Assembly (NCBI GenBank): GCA_900546875.1
Contig: URET01000006.1
Coordinates: 1 to 51,123, forward strand
Reading direction: 5' to 3'
DNA length: 51,123 bases
Source of the DNA: an uncultured Eubacteriales bacterium
Lineage (GTDB): Bacteria; Bacillota; Clostridia; Christensenellales; CAG-314
The notes under the pieces were generated by a model that saw nothing but the letters and a program-made list of their open reading frames with translations, was not told where the DNA came from and did no database searches. A program made the translations under genes and the position numbers. Positions 33,101 through 41,052 of this stretch are shown here, one piece after another. Within the stretch, counting starts at the first letter, position 1; each line of letters starts with the position of its first letter.

Positions 33101-34160
33101 GCTGAGTTTACAACATCTGGATAAGATATATGATAATAATGTTCAGGCTGTATTTGATTTCAGCATTGATATCAAAGACGGGGAGTTTATAGTACTTGTC
33201 GGTCCCTCCGGATGCGGGAAGTCCACGACGCTCAGGATGGTGGCAGGGCTGGAAGATATATCCAACGGGAAACTGATAATAGACGGGAAAGACGTCACAC
33301 GGATGCCGGCAAAAGACAGAGATATAGCGATGGTTTTTCAGAACTATGCACTTTACGGACATATGTCGGTATATGAAAACATGGCGTTCAGTCTTGTAAT
33401 GAGGAAAGAGGACAAAAGGATAATACACAGGAAAGTGCTTGCGGCGGCGGAGATACTCGGGCTGAGCGATCAGCTCAACAAAAAGCCGAGGCAGTTGTCA
33501 GGCGGGCAGAGACAGAGAGTTGCCGTGGGAAGGTCGATAGTAAGGGATCCCAAGGTATTTTTGTTTGACGAACCGTTGTCAAATCTGGACGCGAAATTAA
33601 GAGGGTCGATGAGAAGGGAACTCATGCTGCTGCATAAAAGACTCGGAGCGACAATGATATACGTGACACACGATCAGATAGAAGCATTGACGCTTGCAGA
33701 CAGGATAGTATGTATGAGCAACGGATACGTGCAACAGATAGGAACGCCTTTAGAGCTTTATGACAAGCCGGCGAATCTTTTTGTAGCGGGGTTTATCGGG
33801 TTGCCTTCGATGAATTTTATAGATCTTAAAGTAAATAACGGCATGCTTGAGAACGAGAACATGCAGATGCCGCTCAGAGAAGAACAGAAGGAGCTGTTGA
33901 GATCGTACGAAGGGAAGAATATAATACTCGGAGTAAGACCGGAAGATGTCACAAAGGGCGAAGACCTGATACTGCATGTCTTCAGTAACGAGAATCTGGG
34001 ACAGAACACACAAATAACAGGACATGTAAACGGAAAGCAAAGACTGGTAGCAAAATTCAAGGAATGGTGCACGTATAATGTCGGAGATGAGATCGGGATA
34101 ACGTTCAAGAGGGAGAAAGTGCATTTCTTTGACAAAGAGACCACAAAGGCAATAAGATAG
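33093..34160 (+). CDS. Second sugar ABC transporter ATP-binding protein (MsmX type)
   Basis: Nucleotide-binding subunit of 355 residues: Walker A GPSGCGKST at 37-45, Q-loop Gln83, signature LSGGQRQRV from 135, Walker B FLFDEP with Glu160, H-loop His193, and a C-terminal TOBE domain (LGVRPEDVTKGED). It parallels the ATPase at 19136 residue for residue in the motor part but differs in the TOBE part. Start ATG 33093 overlaps the preceding membrane protein gene. It could serve the permeases at 27588-29579, or act with the four unknown membrane proteins that surround it. Confidence 0.93.
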   Translation: MAELSLQHLDKIYDNNVQAVFDFSIDIKDGEFIVLVGPSGCGKSTTLRMVAGLEDISNGKLIIDGKDVTRMPAKDRDIAMVFQNYALYGHMSVYENMAFSLVMRKEDKRIIHRKVLAAAEILGLSDQLNKKPRQLSGGQRQRVAVGRSIVRDPKVFLFDEPLSNLDAKLRGSMRRELMLLHKRLGATMIYVTHDQIEALTLADRIVCMSNGYVQQIGTPLELYDKPANLFVAGFIGLPSMNFIDLKVNNGMLENENMQMPLREEQKELLRSYEGKNIILGVRPEDVTKGEDLILHVFSNENLGQNTQITGHVNGKQRLVAKFKEWCTYNVGDEIGITFKREKVHFFDKETTKAIR

Positions 34161-34169
34161 GGGTGCGAA

Positions 34170-34748
34170 ATGGAAGCTTCAGAAAGAAAATCACAGAAAA
34201 CAAATGGAATCAAAGCGAGAGTCAAGGAATATTTTCGCAAGCAGATGGTTTCGCTGAAAAGACGGCCGTCGAAGATCCCATTTTTCATGCTGATCGTGTG
34301 TTTGCTGGTTTTTATGCTTAATCTGACGAATTTTTCCAATACGACGGCAGTATTGAATTCGCCGAATATGGGGCTGACGAATTTTGTGGCTTTATTGCTT
34401 TCCATACTCGGATTAGTGACGTTCATGAACAGTTTTCCCAAGAGGAAAAAGGTACATATTCCGATGTTAGTGCTGAGTTTCGTATTTATTGCGATAATAA
34501 TCGTATGCGACATATTTTATTATCTGACCGTTCAGAGGAGACTGAACGAAGGTTTCCAGGTGCAGGACAGAGTATATATATATGCGGCGCAGGATGCTTT
34601 GATAGCACACCTTATACTGCTCGGGATATCGGTATTGCTGATAGTAACGTTGCCATTGATAAAGAAGCTGTTGTCGAAGATAAATACGACGGTACATGCA
34701 GATTTCAATGAGGATATAGAGGATACCTATATAGAGATCGAAGACTGA
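34170..34748 (+). CDS. Four-helix membrane protein of unknown function (module member 3)
   Basis: A 192-residue membrane protein. A basic cytoplasmic leader (residues 1-35, many Lys/Arg) precedes helices near 36-52, 70-86, 96-118 and 142-165; the tail is acidic (DFNEDIEDTYIEIED). The start lies 9 bp after the ATPase stop behind AGGGGTG. The basic-in, acidic-tail build suggests contacts with a cytoplasmic partner, perhaps the ATPase. No family recognised. Confidence 0.7.
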   Translation: MEASERKSQKTNGIKARVKEYFRKQMVSLKRRPSKIPFFMLIVCLLVFMLNLTNFSNTTAVLNSPNMGLTNFVALLLSILGLVTFMNSFPKRKKVHIPMLVLSFVFIAIIIVCDIFYYLTVQRRLNEGFQVQDRVYIYAAQDALIAHLILLGISVLLIVTLPLIKKLLSKINTTVHADFNEDIEDTYIEIED

Positions 34749-34804
34749 ACTCATGGTGAGAATACCTGACAGAAAAACTGAAGGACGGTAAAGCAGAGGT
34801 AGAA

Positions 34805-35479
34805 GTGGCAAAGAAAAACAAAAACCCGGAATACGAGGCAAAAAAAAGACAGGAAGACAGGGAAGAACAACTCGGCGGATATACGTTGAACACCAAAGCG
34901 GTGGACGATCTTGTAGAGGCACACAGGGAGCCCGAGAAAGTCAAGAGCGTAGAGGATATAAACGCCGCAGATCAGTATCAAACGAGTATACTGTCTAAGA
35001 TTCCGGTATGGGTGAAAGCTTTGTTTCTGAAGTATTGGTTTGCCGGGGCGGTGTATTTCTTTATAGGATTCGGACTGGGCAGTTATCTGACCGATTCTGA
35101 AGCGATGATAATAGTGCTCGGCGGAGTGATGGGACTGACGACAGACGTATTGCTGAATAACATATTCATGCATTTTCAGTCGGACAAAGAATACAACAGT
35201 TTTATGATGGTGCCGGTGAAGAAATTCTGGACATTGTTCATAAATCTGATATATGCGGTAATAGTAGTGCTGTGTGTGGTATTTACCTACAATATTATAA
35301 ACAAGTGGATAATAGAATCACAGGGATTGCCGGCGACAGATAATCCGTTGCCGGTTGAGCCGTTGCTGTTCGGATTATTTTATCTGGCATATGATATGGC
35401 ATTTATAGGCATAAAGAATTTGATTGTTTACCTTGTAAGAAAGGCATCGGGGCATAAGACATCTGAGAACGGAGACTGA
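34805..35479 (+). CDS. Four-helix membrane protein of unknown function (module member 4)
   Basis: A 224-residue protein starting at GTG 34805 (AGAGGT upstream). Residues 1-~65 are hydrophilic and highly charged (KKNKNPEYEAKKRQEDREE), then helices near 75-95, 99-118, 140-166 and 186-211. A short cytoplasmic tail follows. It is the last of the four small membrane proteins, 14 bp ahead of the GH28 gene, so it is co-transcribed with pectin enzymes. No family recognised. Confidence 0.7.
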   Translation: MAKKNKNPEYEAKKRQEDREEQLGGYTLNTKAVDDLVEAHREPEKVKSVEDINAADQYQTSILSKIPVWVKALFLKYWFAGAVYFFIGFGLGSYLTDSEAMIIVLGGVMGLTTDVLLNNIFMHFQSDKEYNSFMMVPVKKFWTLFINLIYAVIVVLCVVFTYNIINKWIIESQGLPATDNPLPVEPLLFGLFYLAYDMAFIGIKNLIVYLVRKASGHKTSENGD

Positions 35480-35493
35480 AACGGAGGTGAAGA

Positions 35494-37029
35494 ATGATCA
35501 GGCTATTATATGTGTCGTCGGTTTCGGCGTGTTTCGAGCATGAGAACGACGATATTTATTTCACAAAGGAATTTATCGCGGAGATAGACGGAAAAGAGGT
35601 ATACAGAGGGAATACGAATGTATTTTCCGTATTTGATCTTAAGCCTGACACCGAATACAGAATGACGGTGAAGCCTGTCGGGGAGATAGTGGAGTTCAGA
35701 ACCAAGTCAGAGACAGCAGCATTGAATGCAAGGGATTTCGGAGCGGTCGGAGACGGCGTCACAGAAGATACGGAAGCGATACAGACGGCGATAAACTGTA
35801 CTTTTGAAGGCGGCAGGGTGGTGATACCCGAAGGGACATATCTCATAGCTCCCATAATTCTCAAGAGCGGCGTGACGATAGAGCTTAAAAAAGGGGCGAC
35901 TCTTTTAGGACACACCGAGGTCGGGAAGTACAGGATACTGCCCGGAGAGATAAAGGACGAAACAGGACATGAAGTGCAGATAAGCACATGGGAAGGGGAT
36001 CCGGCAGTATCACATCAGCCACTGATAGCCGCGTACGGATGCCGTGACATAGCGATAGTGGGAGAAGGCGTCATAGACGGCAATGCACAGAACAGCGTAT
36101 GGTGGCTGAATCACAAGGCGCGGAAAGAAGGCCGGCCGAGGCTGGTATTTCTCAATGCATGCAGGAATGTCACCATTCACGGGATAACCGGACAGAATGC
36201 GGCATCATGGCAGTTTCATCCCTATTTCAGTGAAGACGTGAATTTTTACAATATGAGCGTATTTGCGCCGAAAGTGAGTCCGAATACGGACGGATGTGAT
36301 CCGGAATCATGCGACAGGGTAAATATAATCGGATGCAGATTCAGCGTCGGTGACGATTGTATAGCCATAAAATCCGGCAAGCTGTACATGGGAAGGAAGT
36401 ATAAAAGACCTGCGAACAGACATACGATAAGGAACTGTCTGATGGAATACGGACACGGAGCAGTAGTATTGGGGAGCGAGATGTCCGGAGGGGTGACGAA
36501 TTTAACGGTCAACAGATGTCTGTTCCGGCAGGCGGACAGAGGACTCAGGATAAAGACAAGACGCGGCAGAGGCAAGGATGCAGTGATAGACGGTGTTACG
36601 TTTGAGAAGATCAAGATGGTCGACGTGCTCACGCCGCTTGTCATAAACATGTATTATTTTTGTGACCCTGACGGGAAGACGGAATACGTATGGTCGAGGA
36701 AGAGGTTGCCCGTTGACGACGGAACGCCTTATTTAGGCAAATTCACATTCAGAGATATGGAGTGTGAAGGAGTGAACGTAGCGTGCGGGTATTTTGACGG
36801 GTTGCCGGAGATGCCGATAAAGGAAGTAGAGCTTGAGAACGTGAGTTTCAAGATTGCCGAAAATGCTGAAGCGGGATTGCCTGCGATGATGAGTTTTATA
36901 GCGCCGTGCAGAAAATCGGGTTTATATTTTGATAATGTGGAGACCGTGAAGCTTAAAAACGTTACTTTTGAAGGCGTGGAGAACGAGGAGATCGTGACCG
37001 GGAACGTAAAGAACTATGAAAGGGAGTAA
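35494..37029 (+). CDS. Intracellular polygalacturonase-like enzyme (GH28)
   Basis: Predicted to hydrolyse alpha-1,4 bonds of (oligo)galacturonate. Residues 1-~72 are a fibronectin-III-like domain (FDLKPDTEYRMTV). The right-handed beta-helix starts at DFGAVGDGVTEDTEAIQTAI (81-100). All GH28 signature residues are present: Asn264-Thr-Asp266, Asp287-Asp288, Gly320-His321-Gly322 and Arg352-Ile-Lys354. The 511-residue length and N-terminal domain fit exo-acting members. No signal peptide, so it works in the cytoplasm on imported oligomers. CGGAGGTG precedes the ATG, and GH105 follows 6 bp after the stop. Confidence 0.95.
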   Translation: MIRLLYVSSVSACFEHENDDIYFTKEFIAEIDGKEVYRGNTNVFSVFDLKPDTEYRMTVKPVGEIVEFRTKSETAALNARDFGAVGDGVTEDTEAIQTAINCTFEGGRVVIPEGTYLIAPIILKSGVTIELKKGATLLGHTEVGKYRILPGEIKDETGHEVQISTWEGDPAVSHQPLIAAYGCRDIAIVGEGVIDGNAQNSVWWLNHKARKEGRPRLVFLNACRNVTIHGITGQNAASWQFHPYFSEDVNFYNMSVFAPKVSPNTDGCDPESCDRVNIIGCRFSVGDDCIAIKSGKLYMGRKYKRPANRHTIRNCLMEYGHGAVVLGSEMSGGVTNLTVNRCLFRQADRGLRIKTRRGRGKDAVIDGVTFEKIKMVDVLTPLVINMYYFCDPDGKTEYVWSRKRLPVDDGTPYLGKFTFRDMECEGVNVACGYFDGLPEMPIKEVELENVSFKIAENAEAGLPAMMSFIAPCRKSGLYFDNVETVKLKNVTFEGVENEEIVTGNVKNYERE

Positions 37030-37035
37030 GTTTTG

Positions 37036-38157
37036 ATGGTGTACAGCGAAATCGAAAAGTATATATCGCGTCTTCTGGAAGGTTCGACGCCGGATAAGCC
37101 GCTTTGGAATATTGAGAACATCAGGATGGGGAAAAAGCCGTCGTGGAATTATATAGACGGCTGTATGATGACATCCCTGCTTGTGCTTGGCGAACTAACG
37201 GGCGAAGCGAAATATTTTGATTTCGTAAAGAATTTTATAGATTATTATGTGAGGGACGACGGCAGCATTACGGGATACGAAAAAGAGAAGTATGCACTTG
37301 ACGATATCTGTGAGGGGAGGGTGCTGTTTGATCTTTTCGACAGGACCGGAGAAGAGAAATATCGTCGTGCGACAGAGATGCTCTTTGATCAGCTGAAAGA
37401 TCAGCCGCGTACCGTAACTGGCAATTTCTGGCACAAAGCCATATATCCCGATCAGATATGGCTTGACGGTCTTTATATGGCGATGGTATTTTATACGAGA
37501 TATCAGAAAGCTTTCGGCAATAAGGATTATTCGGATATAGCCATGCAGTTTGAGAATGTACACCGTCTGATGAGAGACGAAAAAACCGGATTATATTATC
37601 ACGGGCTGGATTGTTCCAAGAAGGCATTTTGGGCAGATGAAAGGGGGTTGAGCCGAAATTTCTGGCTGAGAGCTATGGGGTGGTACTATGCCGCTCTGAC
37701 AGACGTGTGTTATTATACGGAAAGCGAAGAGCTTTGTGCAAAGCTCAGCGGTATACTCAGGGAAAGTCTCGGAGCCGTATCGGCGTATATTGATAAAGAG
37801 AGCGGCATGCTGTATCAGGTAGTCGATAAGATAGGGAAGGAAGGGAATTACCCGGAAACCAGCGGCAGCTGTATGGTGGCGTACGCGATGATGAAAGGCG
37901 CGAGGATGGGTTACTGTGAAAAAGAGTACTCGCAGACGGGAAGGAATATATTCGACAGCGTATGCCGCAAGTATCTGAAAGCGCACGACGGAGAACTCGA
38001 ACTGGACGGGATCTGTCTTGTAGCGGGACTGGGTCCGGAGAATAACCGTCGTCGCGACGGAAGCTATGAATATTATATTTCGGAGCCCATGGTAAAAAAC
38101 GAAGCGAAAGGAGTCGCTCCGTTTTTGATGTGTTATACAGAAGTCAAAAGGCAATAG
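37036..38157 (+). CDS. Unsaturated rhamnogalacturonyl/galacturonyl hydrolase (GH105, YteR-like)
   Basis: Removes the unsaturated uronate from the non-reducing end of pectic oligomers, giving DKI for KduI. The 373-residue alpha/alpha-barrel protein keeps positions known from B. subtilis YteR nearly by number: Asp89 or Asp90, His133, Asp144 (catalytic, IWLDGLYM), His189 (YYHGLD), Arg212 and Trp216 in FWLRAMGWYYAAL. No signal peptide: cytoplasmic, like its Bacillus relatives. ATG 37036 is preceded by GGGAG; a TTG one codon upstream is in frame. Last gene of the second operon; its stop lies 3 bp from the stop of the convergent araC-type gene. Confidence 0.94.
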   Translation: MVYSEIEKYISRLLEGSTPDKPLWNIENIRMGKKPSWNYIDGCMMTSLLVLGELTGEAKYFDFVKNFIDYYVRDDGSITGYEKEKYALDDICEGRVLFDLFDRTGEEKYRRATEMLFDQLKDQPRTVTGNFWHKAIYPDQIWLDGLYMAMVFYTRYQKAFGNKDYSDIAMQFENVHRLMRDEKTGLYYHGLDCSKKAFWADERGLSRNFWLRAMGWYYAALTDVCYYTESEELCAKLSGILRESLGAVSAYIDKESGMLYQVVDKIGKEGNYPETSGSCMVAYAMMKGARMGYCEKEYSQTGRNIFDSVCRKYLKAHDGELELDGICLVAGLGPENNRRRDGSYEYYISEPMVKNEAKGVAPFLMCYTEVKRQ

Positions 38158-38160
38158 GAT

Positions 38161-38910
38161 TTATTCGTTTGTGATGCTTTTTGCGTAGTTGAAGGGGGAG
38201 ACCCCGAATTCTTTCTTGAAAACGCGGGAAAAATAAAGAGGTTCGTCGTAACCGCACATCATAGAGATTTCAGAAATATTATACTCGCTTTCGGACATTC
38301 CGGAAAGGAGTTTTTTTGCTGTTTCCATTCTCATGGCAGTAAGGTAAGTATGAGGGGTTACGCCCATTTCGCTTTTGAAGAGTTTTCTCAGGTAATCGTA
38401 GCTGAAAGGCAGTGAACGGATAAAAGTATCCAATTCATAAGAGGGATTAGGAAAGTTTTTGACGATATCGCTTTTTATCTCCTCCACGACTCTGGAAACG
38501 GTATTCTGAGTTCTGAAAGCAATGGTATAGCTAGCGACAAGGTCTCCGAGAGCTGAAAGCACTAATTCTTTCTTATCTATCTGGCTGTTAAAGAAATAAA
38601 AAATACTGTTGAATGCATTCAGGACATGTTTTTCTGTATCGTCGGTAAATTTAAATGCGTTTTTATATAGGATAGTAGCGTCTGAAAGACGAATATGTAC
38701 GTTTGTAAAGCCGCAGGTGCTGAAATTTGAGTGCATAAGACCCGGAGGGACGGCAGCAACTTCCCCTTCAGTATAAGGTAAAATGGATCCGTCTTCAAAC
38801 AGAAGCTCTCCATTGCCTCCGGTGCAGTAGATAAGCTCCCACTGCATATGAGCGTGCTTCTGGACGGAATAGGTACGCAAATGCTTGCCTGCGTAAAGAA
38901 TGTCGTTCAT
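38161..38910 (-). CDS. AraC-family transcriptional regulator
   Basis: A 249-residue two-domain regulator. The N-terminal cupin (residues ~10-85) contains HAHMQWELIYCTGG and PYTEGEVAAVPPGLMHS, the usual sugar-sensing layout. The C-terminal ~95 residues carry two HTH units: LPFSYDYLRKLFKSEMGVTP and NISEISMMCGYDEPLYFSRV, ending in the conserved FKKEFGVSPFNY. GGAGG on the minus strand precedes the ATG. Placed at the end of the pectin operons and divergent from the CE4-like gene, it is the only sugar-type regulator in the window and the likeliest activator of these operons. Confidence 0.93.
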   Translation of the reverse strand: MNDILYAGKHLRTYSVQKHAHMQWELIYCTGGNGELLFEDGSILPYTEGEVAAVPPGLMHSNFSTCGFTNVHIRLSDATILYKNAFKFTDDTEKHVLNAFNSIFYFFNSQIDKKELVLSALGDLVASYTIAFRTQNTVSRVVEEIKSDIVKNFPNPSYELDTFIRSLPFSYDYLRKLFKSEMGVTPHTYLTAMRMETAKKLLSGMSESEYNISEISMMCGYDEPLYFSRVFKKEFGVSPFNYAKSITNE

Positions 38911-38922
38911 ATTGCACCTCCG

Positions 38923-38951
38923 TGTATAATATCATAACACACAATTTTCAA
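38923..38951 (-). promoter_or_regulatory. Promoter of the AraC-type gene
   Basis: On the minus strand, TTGAAA (38951-38946), a 17-bp spacer and TATACA (38928-38923), just upstream of the GGAGG and start codon. A plus-strand promoter for 39045 is not clear; GATAATATAG at 39007-39016 may hold its -10 box. Confidence 0.65.
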
Positions 38952-39044
38952 TTTGTCTATATTTTGACAAAAAATAATTTGTATCTTTTTTTGCGTGAAA
39001 AAAGAGGATAATATAGAGTCATAAAGGATTTTAAAGGGAAAAAG

Positions 39045-39905
39045 ATGAAAAACGAAAGATTTATACGTTTTCCGGGCGGTTTTTCAAAAGCACTGACGTT
39101 TTCGTATGACGACGGCGTATCGGCCGATATCAGGTTTGCGGGCTTGCTCAATAAATACGCCCTCAGGGGGACTTTCAATCTCAACAGCGGAATATTTCCC
39201 GAAAAGGGCAATCACGACAGACTGGACGAAGAAGAATGTTTTAAGAATTTTGTTTCAAACGGACAGGAAATAGCCGTACACGGAAAAGACCATATATTTA
39301 TGAGCAAGGTACCGGCAACGGCGGCACTGGAAGAGGTACTGTCCTGTCGGAAATACCTTGAAGAGAAGTACGGAAGGATCGTCAGGGGGATGGCGTATGC
39401 TTACGGTGATTTCAATGAGGAAGTAAAAAGAATACTTGCCGTTTCGGGGATAGACTACGCAAGAACGACAAGAAGTACGCATGATTTTGCACTTCCCGAC
39501 AATTGGCTGGAACTCGATCCCACATGTCATCATAACGACCCAATGCTTTTTGAATTGCTGAAAGCATTTATCGCGGCTGAGCCTGACAAGGAAACAAAAA
39601 AAAGAGGAGCATTGTTGTTTTACGTATGGGGTCACAGCTATGAATTCAACGACCATGACAATTGGGACATGATCGAGAGTTTTATGCAGGAGGTTTCCGC
39701 GGCGCAAGGAATATGGAAATGTACGAACGGCGAATTATATGACTATGTAAAAGCATACGAATCACTGGTTTGGAGTGCCGATGGCAGTATGGTGTATAAT
39801 CCTCGCTGTGTTACCGTCTGGATGGATTTTCAGGGGAAAATATACGAGATCGAAAGCGGCGCGACGTTAAAATTGACGTCGGGAGATATGCGTGACTGCA
39901 TCTGA
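39045..39905 (+). CDS. Polysaccharide deacetylase-like protein (CE4/NodB fold)
   Basis: A 286-residue protein with the NodB-fold marks: TFSYDDG with Asp22 and Asp23, and the metal motif His79-Gly-Lys-Asp-His83 (variant of HSxxH), then RGMAYAYGDFNEEV in place of the usual RPPYG loop and FYVWGHSYEFNDHDNW near the C-terminus. It has no signal peptide, so it is likely cytoplasmic. Such proteins occur near pectin and rhamnogalacturonan genes, and here it could remove acetyl groups from imported pectic oligomers. The divergence of the third motif leaves the substrate uncertain. Confidence 0.85.
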   Translation: MKNERFIRFPGGFSKALTFSYDDGVSADIRFAGLLNKYALRGTFNLNSGIFPEKGNHDRLDEEECFKNFVSNGQEIAVHGKDHIFMSKVPATAALEEVLSCRKYLEEKYGRIVRGMAYAYGDFNEEVKRILAVSGIDYARTTRSTHDFALPDNWLELDPTCHHNDPMLFELLKAFIAAEPDKETKKRGALLFYVWGHSYEFNDHDNWDMIESFMQEVSAAQGIWKCTNGELYDYVKAYESLVWSADGSMVYNPRCVTVWMDFQGKIYEIESGATLKLTSGDMRDCI

Positions 39906-39953
39906 GAGTTTTTCAGATATAAGCTGAGGTTAGCAAATATAAAGCAACAATAT

Positions 39954-39982
39954 TTGACATAAAAGTTGCCGAGTGATAAAAT
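39954..39982 (+). promoter_or_regulatory. Promoter of the DtxR-family gene
   Basis: TTGACA at 39954-39959, 17-bp spacer, TAAAAT at 39977-39982 with an extended TGA before it. No copy of the feo operator palindrome is found here, so the regulator does not appear to repress itself through that site. Confidence 0.75.
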
Positions 39983-40032
39983 AATAGAAAACGTACAATA
40001 AAATATGCGGCAGTGAACAGGCAGGTAAACAC

Positions 40033-40413
40033 ATGAAACTTAAAGAATCAGGTGAAATGTATCTTGAAACGGTGTATATTTTAAGTCGCAGCGGAGAGGT
40101 GCGATCGATAGATATAGCCGAAAGGCTCGGATATTCGAGGCCAAGCGTAAGCAGAGCGATACGGGTGCTTGAAAAAGACGGGTATCTTTCGATAGGAGAA
40201 AAGTCACGCGTAAAACTCACCGAAAAGGGCCTTGCGTCTGCAAGAACTACGTATGAAAGACATAGGACTCTCAAAAGCCTGCTGTTAAGTTTGGGCGTGA
40301 ACGAGGAAATTGCGGAAAATGACGCCTGCCGTATAGAACATGTCATAAGCGAGGAAACCTTTGACGCCATCAAAAACAAAATGAAAGCTTCAGAGGAAAC
40401 AAAAACCATCTGA
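40033..40413 (+). CDS. DtxR-family metal-dependent repressor (two-domain)
   Basis: A 126-residue protein: winged HTH (residues ~5-65, IDIAERLGYSRPSVSRAI) and a metal-binding dimerisation domain (~70-125), without the third SH3-like domain, as in MntR. Expected metal ligands line up with MntR numbering: Glu8, Glu12 (MntR Glu11), His77, Cys99, Glu102 and His103. MntR carries Glu at 99; a Cys there is the arrangement of iron-sensing DtxR/IdeR. This and the feo operon behind two palindromic sites argue for iron as the signal. Followed by a terminator with a 19-T tail. Confidence 0.9.
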   Translation: MKLKESGEMYLETVYILSRSGEVRSIDIAERLGYSRPSVSRAIRVLEKDGYLSIGEKSRVKLTEKGLASARTTYERHRTLKSLLLSLGVNEEIAENDACRIEHVISEETFDAIKNKMKASEETKTI

Positions 40414-40419
40414 AAGCGT

Positions 40420-40464
40420 AAAGGAACAGGTCGTGACATCTGTTCTTTTTTTTTTTTTTTTTTT
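40420..40464 (+). terminator. Intrinsic terminator after the DtxR-family gene, with 19-T tract
   Basis: Stem AAAGGAACAG (40420-40429) with CTGTTCTTTT (40440-40449), one G-T wobble and a 10-nt loop; an uninterrupted run of 19 T bases (40446-40464) follows, ending one base before the first feo operator. Confidence 0.9.
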
Positions 40465-40465
40465 A

Positions 40466-40483
40466 TGTTAGCTTAGTCTAACA
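40466..40483. promoter_or_regulatory. DtxR-type operator 1 of the feo operon
   Basis: Perfect inverted repeat TGTTAG-N6-CTAACA. It resembles the TTAG...CTAA core of iron boxes bound by IdeR/DtxR and lies 6 bp upstream of the -35 box. Confidence 0.75.
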
Positions 40484-40489
40484 TTTTTG

Positions 40490-40518
40490 TTGACAAAGGG
40501 CATAAAGTATAGTATAAT
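40490..40518 (+). promoter_or_regulatory. Consensus sigma-A promoter of the feo operon
   Basis: TTGACA at 40490-40495, 17-bp spacer, TATAAT at 40513-40518. A promoter this strong needs a repressor; operators lie on both sides. Confidence 0.92.
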
Positions 40519-40521
40519 AGC

Positions 40522-40544
40522 TTTGACAACTGAAGGTTGTCAAA
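40522..40544. promoter_or_regulatory. Perfect palindrome at the start of the feo transcript
   Basis: TTTGACAAC (40522-40530) and GTTGTCAAA (40536-40544) are a perfect 9-bp inverted repeat with a 5-nt loop. It begins about where transcription starts, so it could be a 5'-end mRNA stabilising hairpin or a site for another regulator. Confidence 0.6.
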
Positions 40545-40557
40545 TTTTATGAGGATA

Positions 40558-40575
40558 TGTTAGTCTACGCTAACA
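40558..40575. promoter_or_regulatory. DtxR-type operator 2 of the feo operon
   Basis: Second perfect TGTTAG-N6-CTAACA, with the same arms as operator 1 but a different centre. It lies ~35-50 bp after the transcription start and 22 bp before the feoA start codon, where bound repressor would block elongation. Confidence 0.75.
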
Positions 40576-40597
40576 ATGTCGAACGGAGGAAGGGCAG

Positions 40598-40810
40598 ATG
40601 CCGATAGTTATAGCGCCATTGAATCAGGTTGTGCGGGTAGTGAGGGTACTGGCGGATGAAAAGCTCAAGAAGCATCTTGAGAGTCTGGGGATCACGGTAA
40701 ATTCCGAACTGACGGTGCTTTCGAGTGAGAGGGGGAGTGTGATATGCAAAGTGAAGGAAGGTAGATTGGCTCTGGACAAAGGGGTAGCGACGAAAATACT
40801 GGTAGTATAG
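40598..40810 (+). CDS. feoA: FeoA domain protein 1
   Basis: A 70-residue SH3-like FeoA protein, accessory to ferrous iron uptake through FeoB. The pattern LKKHLESLGITVNSELTVLSS followed by KEGRLALDKGVATKILV is the standard FeoA fold. CGGAGGAAGG precedes the ATG. First gene of the feo operon, 8 bp before a second feoA. Tandem feoA genes are common in Clostridia; the two differ considerably. Confidence 0.9.
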   Translation: MPIVIAPLNQVVRVVRVLADEKLKKHLESLGITVNSELTVLSSERGSVICKVKEGRLALDKGVATKILVV

Positions 40811-40818
40811 GAGGGAGA

Positions 40819-41052
40819 ATGGAGAAGTTATTAAGTGAGTTTAATATAGGGGAAGAAGGAGTTATCAGGCGAGTCGGCGGAGACGGAAGGGTAAGGCGGC
40901 GGCTATTTGATATGGGGATAACGCCCGGAGCGGAGGTAAGGATGGTAAAGATGGCGCCTTTAGGGGATCCTGTGGAGGTAAACGTAAGGAATTACGAGCT
41001 CACGTTGAGGAAGAGTGAGGCGGCGCTGGTCATGATGGAGGTAAGGAGATGA
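40819..41052 (+). CDS. feoA: FeoA domain protein 2
   Basis: A 77-residue FeoA protein: RVGGDGRVRRRLFDMGITPGAEVRMVKMAPLGDPVEVNVRNYELTLRKSEA gives the family pattern, including RLFDMG and PLGDP. It is closer to canonical FeoA than the first copy. Its stop overlaps the feoB start by 4 bp (ATGA), so it is translationally coupled to FeoB, its presumed partner at the cytoplasmic face of the membrane. Confidence 0.94.
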   Translation: MEKLLSEFNIGEEGVIRRVGGDGRVRRRLFDMGITPGAEVRMVKMAPLGDPVEVNVRNYELTLRKSEAALVMMEVRR

